A DNA stretch of 64,000 nucleotides from Pseudomonadota bacterium (lineage in GTDB: Bacteria; Pseudomonadota; Alphaproteobacteria; UBA2136; UBA6156), in assembly GCA_016125035.1 (NCBI GenBank), contig WGMN01000009.1, positions 1-64,000 of the forward strand, given 5' to 3'. Position 1 is the stretch's first letter. Every line of letters begins with the position of its first letter. The notes under the pieces are model-generated. The model saw only the letters and a list, made by a program, of their open reading frames with translations, made no database searches and had not been told where the DNA came from. Below are positions 58,980 through 64,000 of this stretch, piece by piece. A program made the position numbers and the translations under genes.

Positions 58980-59294
58980 GAATTGTCCCTTCCCTATGTA
59001 TATTTATAACCTAATTCCATGCCCGCGGCAGGCGTAAAACACGCGTGCCGTAGGCTAGCCTAGTGTTTTCCCAACCCTAGGCGGGAGCCAGGGAGGGGGT
59101 TCGGGGGAACCGCAGGTGCCCCCGCCCTTCCATGTGTGGCCTCCGGCCATAGCACCGGCCTAGCCGTTTTGCCGCCTTCGTCTGGCAAAACGTCTGGCCT
59201 CGCATGCGGCCTGCCGCTCCGCGCCGACGGCCTCGTGGGGGCAAGCCCCCAATCCCCCCTCTGATGCCGGGGGCTACCGCCCCCCGCCCCCCAC
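58980..59294. other. Gene-free G/C-rich block
   Basis: No gene seen. 59.08-59.29 kb has runs of C and G with inverted pieces (gggggcaagccccc, gccgggggctaccgccccccgcc) and a gcaccggcct word shared with the 52.8 kb block. The left end holds the promoter of the zinc-ribbon gene. Confidence 0.45.
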
Positions 59295-60053
59295 TCACTC
59301 CGTAGCGCGGCCTGTGGTTCCGCTTCGGTACATCGTCCACACCAACACCCCAGCCAGCAGCAGCATCGTCACCGCCGAGGATGCTCCCCTCCCCAGCGCC
59401 AGCCCGCCCACGTCGTGCCCCTTGGTCAAAAAGTCCCCAAACGTCGCCCCGAATGGCCGGGTGAACACAAACGCGATCCAAAACAGCGCCACCTCGTTCA
59501 CCTTCGTCGCATAATGCAGCGCCGCCACCACGGCAATGATCCCCGCCGTCACTAGCGCGCCCTGCACAAAGCTCAACCCCGCGTTATCCACCAGAAAATC
59601 CCCGAACGCCGTCCCCAAACTGTTCGAGAACAGCACCGCCACCCAAAACAGCACCTCCACCCGCGGCTTGGTCAGCGGGTGCACCCGCAGGCTGCGCTCC
59701 CGCGCGTACCAAACCGCCAGCGTCGCCGCCAGTCCCGCCAGCAGCAGCGCGCTGCCCCGCACATAGCCCAGCCCCAATGAGCGGTCCATATAGTCCGAGA
59801 TCTCCGTCCCCACCGTGGTCGTCGCCACAATCGCCAGCCAAAACAGCGGCAGGTGCAGCTTGCGGCTGCCCACCTGCGCCGCCAGCACCACCACCAGGGC
59901 CGCGGCGGTGATCCCCAGCCCGGCGTAATACCCCAGCTTCAAGGTCATCGAGATAAAATCCCCCGCGGTCTCGCCCAGCGTCGTCGCCAAAACCTTCAAC
60001 ACCCAAAACGCCAGCGTCACCTGCGCCACCTTGTTCACCATCTCACGCCCCAT
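59295..60053 (-). CDS. COG4705-type membrane protein
   Basis: 252 residues, about eight helices arranged as four internal repeats, each with a G-x-x-x(G/S)D motif: TTLGETAGDFIS, TTVGTEISDYMD, NSLGTAFGDFLV, RPFGATFGDFLT. This fourfold motif identifies the uncharacterised membrane-anchored family COG4705; the acidic residues may bind a metal or ion. AAGGAG 8 nt before ATG. Single gene after a G/C-rich block. Confidence 0.8.
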   Translation of the reverse strand: MGREMVNKVAQVTLAFWVLKVLATTLGETAGDFISMTLKLGYYAGLGITAAALVVVLAAQVGSRKLHLPLFWLAIVATTTVGTEISDYMDRSLGLGYVRGSALLLAGLAATLAVWYARERSLRVHPLTKPRVEVLFWVAVLFSNSLGTAFGDFLVDNAGLSFVQGALVTAGIIAVVAALHYATKVNEVALFWIAFVFTRPFGATFGDFLTKGHDVGGLALGRGASSAVTMLLLAGVLVWTMYRSGTTGRATE

Positions 60054-60131
60054 CGCCTGCTCCTTCTTAAAAATGGAATTAACCTCACCAACCTACACCC
60101 CCCTCCCCCGCAACAAAACCCCAAAAGCAAA

Positions 60132-60156
60132 AGCACGCGCCGGTTGGGCGCGTGCT
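60132..60156 (-). terminator. Terminator of the 50-residue gene
   Basis: agcacgcgcc-ggttg-ggcgcgtgct, followed on the minus strand by TTTTGCTTTTGG. Confidence 0.8.
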
Positions 60157-60170
60157 CTCTTCTCGTTGTG

Positions 60171-60323
60171 TCAGGGTTCCAGCTCGTGGTCCTGTTCATG
60201 CTCGCGAACGCGTTCCCGAAGCCGCTCCAACTCTTCATCAGCCGGGGGCTTCGTCGCACGCTCACCCCGCCATTCCCGAAGACGTTTCGAGAAACTGCGG
60301 CACCGTCCGTCAGGCGCAGTCAT
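60171..60323 (-). CDS. 50-residue Arg/Glu-rich protein
   Basis: Starts 3 bp after the upstream stop (ATG at 60323) and ends just before a terminator. MTAPDGRCRSFSKRLREWRG then a charged helix (EELERLRERVREHEQDHEL). Position, overlap-like spacing and terminator support a real small gene co-transcribed with the unknown gene upstream. No function assigned. Confidence 0.5.
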   Translation of the reverse strand: MTAPDGRCRSFSKRLREWRGERATKPPADEELERLRERVREHEQDHELEP

Positions 60324-60326
60324 GGG

Positions 60327-60845
60327 CTACTTCACCCGGCGCGGACGAACCTTGTCCCACACCGCCTTGGCCTGGGCGTGGTTCACCCACGCCCCGCGGC
60401 GGTTCATCACGTCCAGCTGGCGCGTGTCCGGCATTGCAAACGCCATGCCGTCCAGGTCGCACATCACGGCGTAGTAGGGGCCGTATTCGCCGCCGTGGCT
60501 CTTCCCCACGTCCTTAAGCAGCGGCAGCTCCAGCCACTGGTTAACTTCCTCAAACGCCTGGTTCGCGCCGCCGCCGTAGCCGGCACCGGCAAAGTTCCAG
60601 TAGCCCAGGGGCGTCCAGAAGCCATTCGGCACGCCGCCGACCATCTCCAGAATCGCACCGCGCATATCCGGCAACGCGCCGTAAGCGGGGTTCACGTCCT
60701 GGTTGATGCGGCTCTCCAGGTGGCCGCCGCGGTTGTAGGTCTCGATGACCAACAACCCCACCGCTTGCAGCCGCTGGTAGTAGTCAGCCAGCCGCTCGGC
60801 GTCGTAAGCACTCACGTCAACACGCTCGATCTCCATCGTCGTCAT
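60327..60845 (-). CDS. Unknown conserved-looking protein
   Basis: 172 residues, not recognised. Segments: VDVSAYDAERLADYYQRL, VIETYNRGGHLESRIN, LEMVGGVPNGFWTPLGYWNFAGAGYGGGANQAFEEV and MCDLDGMAFAMPDTRQLDVMNRRGAWVNH. No signal peptide, helices or known motif; cytosolic. ATG 60845 is chosen for its GAGGGA 9 nt upstream. The codon use matches the chromosome. Co-transcribed with the 50-residue gene. Confidence 0.5.
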   Translation of the reverse strand: MTTMEIERVDVSAYDAERLADYYQRLQAVGLLVIETYNRGGHLESRINQDVNPAYGALPDMRGAILEMVGGVPNGFWTPLGYWNFAGAGYGGGANQAFEEVNQWLELPLLKDVGKSHGGEYGPYYAVMCDLDGMAFAMPDTRQLDVMNRRGAWVNHAQAKAVWDKVRPRRVK

Positions 60846-60983
60846 CGTCGTCAGTCCCTCAAATGGCCCCCCGGAATGGGAGGCACGGATAAACCGAAAG
60901 CAGGAATTAAAATCCAACCCACCATATAAGTCCCCACCTACCCAACTTCAACCCACCCGGATGTCTAAACCGTCCCCGGCCCC

Positions 60984-61098
60984 TCGCCGCAGCCGATCGC
61001 AGCCTTTCGCCGCGTTTTGCCGCTAGGCGGCAGCGTTTCGCCGCCTCTGCCCCGCGCTTTTGCCGCCTTCGGCAGCGTTCCGCAGCGTTTTGCCGCCC
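60984..61098. repeat. TTTTGCCGC-family array beside the ArnT-like gene
   Basis: Repeated CGCAGC, CCGCAGCGTTTTGCCGC, TTTTGCCGC and inverted GGCGGCAGCG words ending at the ArnT-like stop codon. Shares a 17-base word with the array in pntAA. Confidence 0.7.
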
Positions 61099-62654
61099 TA
61101 GCGCGCGCCCCAGCACACCCAGGTGTTCAACCGCCGCACCACCGTCTTCTCCTGCTCCACCGCCAGCTTGTGCCACGGCGCGCAATGCTCAAACAACTCA
61201 TTCACACCATCAGGTAAGCTGCTGTTTTCATTAACATAAACCACCAGCCTCCGCTCCAGGTTCGGCCACGCCCACAGGTCGTATTCGTTCATCCGCCGCC
61301 CCTCCGCGTTCAGGTAAATCACCTCCCTGCCCCCCCCGGTGTGGAAGGCCACCTGCGCCGCGGTCTGGTACCGCGTACTCAGGATGATCGGATTATCCAA
61401 ACTATTCAACAACGTACCCAGCAACATCCCCATGTCCTGCCAACCCCGCAGATCCTTGGTCGGGTCGTTCTTCATCTTCAGGTGTATCCCCACCTCCCGC
61501 ACCAGCCGGGTGTCATATAACCCTATACTCAACAAGGCGTTAACCACCAAACACCCGGCCGCCACCCACACCAGCCAACGGCCCTTTTGCTGCACCAGCC
61601 ACACCGCCACCAGCACCAGCCCCGGTATCATCCCCAGCAGCGGCCAGTTCCCTTCCACCTTGCTGCTCAACGAAAGGGCTGAAAAACCAACAAAAATAGG
61701 CACCGTCATCACCGTCAAATAGCGCTCAAAAACACTCCTCTTGCCCCACCAACCCATGCCCCACCCCCACGCCGCCAGCAACCCGGCAAACACCAGCGGC
61801 TGCAAAAGCCCAGCCTGGCTGCCCCAAAACTCCACCAAACTCTCAAGTCTTCCAAAGTGTTCCTCCTCTTCCGCCGCGGTGGCCTGCCACACCACGTGGG
61901 CCAATCCCACCCCGTCATGCTGCATGTTCCAGATCAACACCGGAAGCTGAAAAACCAACGCAATCAAACCACTTACCCAAATCTGCGGGCGCAGCAGCCA
62001 GCGCGGCCGCTCCAGCAGCAAAAAAACTCCCAGCAGCGGAAAAAAGAACGCCGCCGAATACTTCCCCAACCCCGAAAAACCAATGAGAATTCCAACGCTT
62101 ACCCACCTTCCCCAGCACAATCCGCGCGGCTCATCGCCCAGTCCTTTGGCCACCGTCCACAACGCCGCCATCCACAGCGGCAACATCACCGCGTCCGGGC
62201 TCATAATCAGGCCCCCGGCCGCCACCAGCGGCACCGTGGTCAACAGCCCAAAGGCCCACCACCCTGCCGCACGTTTTTGTGCAGCAGGCGCGGCCTCCCG
62301 GGCCAGCAAATACCCCAAATAAGCCACCGCCAGCTGCGCCAAAAGCGCAAACGCCTTCACACCTATCAAACTCTTGCCGATCACCGCCGTGCTCACCCCC
62401 ATCAGCCAGGTGGTCAGGGGTGGCTTGGTCAGGTAGCTCCAGTCCAGGTGGCTCAACCAATGCCAGTATTGGGCCTCATCCGGCCCCAGGCCGTAGGGCG
62501 TCCACCAGCGCAAATAAGCCAGACGCAACACCAGCAGCAGCAGGCTCGCTCCCGCCAGCACCACCCCATCAAAACGCTCCGGCCAGAAAGGCCCTTGCTG
62601 CGCCATCGCGCCGGTCTTGTTTTTGGTTGCCGGCTTACGTGTCTGTGTCATCAT
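61098..62654 (-). CDS. ArnT/PMT-type glycosyltransferase
   Basis: 518 residues with ~12 helices. GT83/39-like transferase using polyprenyl-phosphate sugars: a catalytic first loop with LRWWTPYGLGPDEAQYWHWLSHLDWSYLTKPPLTTWLMG (DE and SYLTKPP motifs), GLIMSPDAVMLPLWM and FGRLESLVEFWGSQ. Closest in form to ArnT-like proteins that modify lipid A or other glycolipids. The start region overlaps the divergent PAP2 start by 2 bp (ATGs at 62663, 62654, 62651; a start at 62606 is possible). The stop lies in a microrepeat array. Confidence 0.85.
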   Translation of the reverse strand: MMTQTRKPATKNKTGAMAQQGPFWPERFDGVVLAGASLLLLVLRLAYLRWWTPYGLGPDEAQYWHWLSHLDWSYLTKPPLTTWLMGVSTAVIGKSLIGVKAFALLAQLAVAYLGYLLAREAAPAAQKRAAGWWAFGLLTTVPLVAAGGLIMSPDAVMLPLWMAALWTVAKGLGDEPRGLCWGRWVSVGILIGFSGLGKYSAAFFFPLLGVFLLLERPRWLLRPQIWVSGLIALVFQLPVLIWNMQHDGVGLAHVVWQATAAEEEEHFGRLESLVEFWGSQAGLLQPLVFAGLLAAWGWGMGWWGKRSVFERYLTVMTVPIFVGFSALSLSSKVEGNWPLLGMIPGLVLVAVWLVQQKGRWLVWVAAGCLVVNALLSIGLYDTRLVREVGIHLKMKNDPTKDLRGWQDMGMLLGTLLNSLDNPIILSTRYQTAAQVAFHTGGGREVIYLNAEGRRMNEYDLWAWPNLERRLVVYVNENSSLPDGVNELFEHCAPWHKLAVEQEKTVVRRLNTWVCWGAR

Positions 62655-63654
62655 GGCCGCCATGGTGAAGCCACGCCCCCGCGCCGTCAATCGTCCCGCC
62701 GCCCTGCACGGCACAACATTGCTTGTTGAACAAGCCCTTATCTGGCTGCCGCTGGGCCTTCTCGCCCTTATCATCTACCTCTCGGGGCTGGATACCACCC
62801 TCGCCCACACCTTTTATGCGCCAGAGAGCACCTGGGCCTGGGCCCTGCGCCAATCCGGCGCCTGGCCGGTGGGGCTGCTGGCGGCACTGGCGCTGGGCGC
62901 GCTGTTCATCCCCCGGCTGTGGAGCCAATACCCCCTCGTCTACCAAACCTGCGCGGTGCTGGTGCTCACCGCGGTGCTCGGCGCCGGCCTGCTCAACCAG
63001 GTGATCATCCAAGACCTCGCCGACCGCCCGCGCCCGCGCGAAACCGTGCTGATCGACCCCAACCACACCCCTCCGGCCGAGTTCTCCGGCAACTCCATGC
63101 CCAGCGGCCACGCCGGCATGGGCTACGTGCTGGCCGCCCCGTTCTTCGTGCTGCGCCGTAAAAAACGCGCCTATGCCGCCGCCGCACTGGGCGTGGGCCT
63201 CACCGCGGGCACCGTTTTGGGCCTCTCGCGCATGGTGCTGGGCGCGCACTTTGCGTCCGATGTCATCATCGCCGCCGCGGTGGTGCTCTCCACCGCCAGC
63301 CTGACGGCCTGGGGCCTGCGCCGCTGGCCGCGCCTGCCGCGCCGCTACCTCGCCGCCGCCATGGCGCTGGCGCTGGTGGTGGTGGTGCTGGCCAACCACT
63401 TCACCGTCACGCTTACCCGCCAATTTCCTCAGCCTTTCCGCCATGTAGACCTCCCCTGCGCGGTCAACGCGGTCTACAGCGCCGGCGTCACGGTCCCCAC
63501 GCTAGAGGTCACGGTCCAGGGCTACGGCGCCCCCATCAGCCAGCTGCGGCTGAACGAAACCAACGGTATCGTCAGCATTTACCGCCGTTCCGGCCTGTAT
63601 CATGGGCTCACTTGCTCGGCCCGGCTCAACTTGCCGGTGGGCCCGTACGAATAG
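62653..63654 (+). CDS. PAP2 family phosphatase
   Basis: 333 residues, six helices. Type 2 phosphatidic acid phosphatase signatures: KxxxxxxRP-like DLADRPRPRE, PSGH in NSMPSGHAGMGYV and SRxxxxxHxxxD in LSRMVLGAHFASDV. Lipid phosphate phosphatase, perhaps undecaprenyl-diphosphate or lipid A 1-phosphate. Divergent from, and overlapping at the start with, an ArnT-like transferase, which together suggest lipid A or polyprenyl-lipid remodelling. Confidence 0.87.
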   Translation: MAAMVKPRPRAVNRPAALHGTTLLVEQALIWLPLGLLALIIYLSGLDTTLAHTFYAPESTWAWALRQSGAWPVGLLAALALGALFIPRLWSQYPLVYQTCAVLVLTAVLGAGLLNQVIIQDLADRPRPRETVLIDPNHTPPAEFSGNSMPSGHAGMGYVLAAPFFVLRRKKRAYAAAALGVGLTAGTVLGLSRMVLGAHFASDVIIAAAVVLSTASLTAWGLRRWPRLPRRYLAAAMALALVVVVLANHFTVTLTRQFPQPFRHVDLPCAVNAVYSAGVTVPTLEVTVQGYGAPISQLRLNETNGIVSIYRRSGLYHGLTCSARLNLPVGPYE

Positions 63655-63665
63655 CCACAAATTCC

Positions 63666-63694
63666 CTTGACACAAACCCCCAAAACCCGCTAAA
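63666..63694 (+). promoter_or_regulatory. Candidate promoter of rpmB
   Basis: TTGACA, 17 bp, CTAAAC; then a ~30-nt leader with AAAGGA 7-8 nt before the rpmB ATG. A conventional promoter with SD, unlike the leaderless genes. Confidence 0.5.
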
Positions 63695-63723
63695 CGCCCC
63701 CTGATTAACAAAGGATTCAGGCC

Positions 63724-64000
63724 ATGGCCCGCGTATGTGAACTAACCGGCAGCAAAACCCAGGTGGGGATGAACGTTTCCCACTCCAACCGCCACACCAA
63801 GCGTACCTTCAAGCCCAACCTGCAATCCAAAACCTACCGCAGCGAAATTCTCGGCCGCACCGTCAGCCTCACGCTGGCCACCCGCGCCATCCGCACAATC
63901 GATAAATACAACGGCCTCGACGGCTTCATGACCCACGTCAAAAACAAGCAGGTGCGCGAGAAGTTCAGCACCGCCGCCGCCCGCGTGCGCAAGGCCATCC
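63724..64000 (+). CDS. rpmB: Ribosomal protein bL28 (cut by window end)
   Basis: The first 92 residues are present: MARVCELTGSKTQVGMNVSHSNRHTKRTFKPNLQ matches bL28, followed by TVSLTLATRAIRTIDKYNGLD. AAAGGA before the ATG. The end of the gene lies beyond the window. Confidence 0.95.
   Translation, partial: MARVCELTGSKTQVGMNVSHSNRHTKRTFKPNLQSKTYRSEILGRTVSLTLATRAIRTIDKYNGLDGFMTHVKNKQVREKFSTAAARVRKAI

Overview
The window is a GC-rich chromosomal segment from an alphaproteobacterium, probably of a poorly sampled lineage. The evidence is a split transhydrogenase (pntAA/pntAB/pntB), the fabD-fabG-acpP-fabF-mltG-gmk cluster, rpsF-rpsR-rplI followed by dnaB, and an HdaA-type DnaA regulator with a clamp-binding N-terminus. 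Coding is dense, often with 1-8 bp overlaps. I cannot name a genus from the sequence.

Layout. 0.2-5.3 kb: an ion channel and the proton-translocating transhydrogenase genes, interrupted by a Nudix hydrolase, a small exporter, a one-domain asparaginase and a 37-residue lipoprotein. 5.4-10.1 kb: two tRNA-Pro genes (GGG, CGG), then an AT-richer island bounded by 69-bp direct repeats 4,380 bp apart. It carries a lysozyme-like protein, a membrane-anchored protein and a putative HTH/coiled-coil protein, and no integrase. 10.2-16.2 kb: an NhaP-type antiporter, an MHYT hybrid histidine kinase and a lone receiver. 16.2-20.3 kb: MazG-like, UDG, OsmC, tRNA-Phe, DUF1993 and an ABC exporter. 20.3-29.2 kb: two small envelope proteins, a MarR-EmrA-EmrB operon with a palindromic operator, a MacA-MacB-outer membrane factor operon and tRNA-Pro(UGG). 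29.2-42.1 kb: AsmA, RluC-like, alpha/beta hydrolase, RarA, DegP/Q, an OPRT-like pseudoenzyme, HdaA, DUF2066, Ndk, two lipoproteins, Gmk and MltG. 42.3-48.6 kb: the fatty-acid cluster, interrupted by extra genes including two acyl-carrier-like proteins without the attachment serine. 48.7-57.8 kb: bS6-bS18-bL9, YdcH-like, DnaB, GIY-YIG, Dut, GuaA, a beta-barrel, RlmE/RnhA and YqgE. 57.8-64 kb: an AT-rich zinc-ribbon gene, a COG4705 membrane protein, an unknown gene with a 50-residue partner, an ArnT-like transferase, a PAP2 phosphatase and the start of rpmB.

Two genome-wide habits stand out. First, short degenerate tandem arrays (unit 7-10 bp, several unrelated families) lie between genes, across stop codons and in frame inside essential genes (pntAA, pntB, fabD, rlmE). 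Some form inverted pairs, and one family occurs inside two unrelated proteins. They resemble heptamer repeats of cyanobacteria in form and Rickettsia palindromic elements in behaviour. Second, many genes have a TATAAT-like box exactly 6-7 nt before the start codon and no Shine-Dalgarno sequence, which points to widespread leaderless transcripts; rlmE and rnhA share one near-palindromic box.
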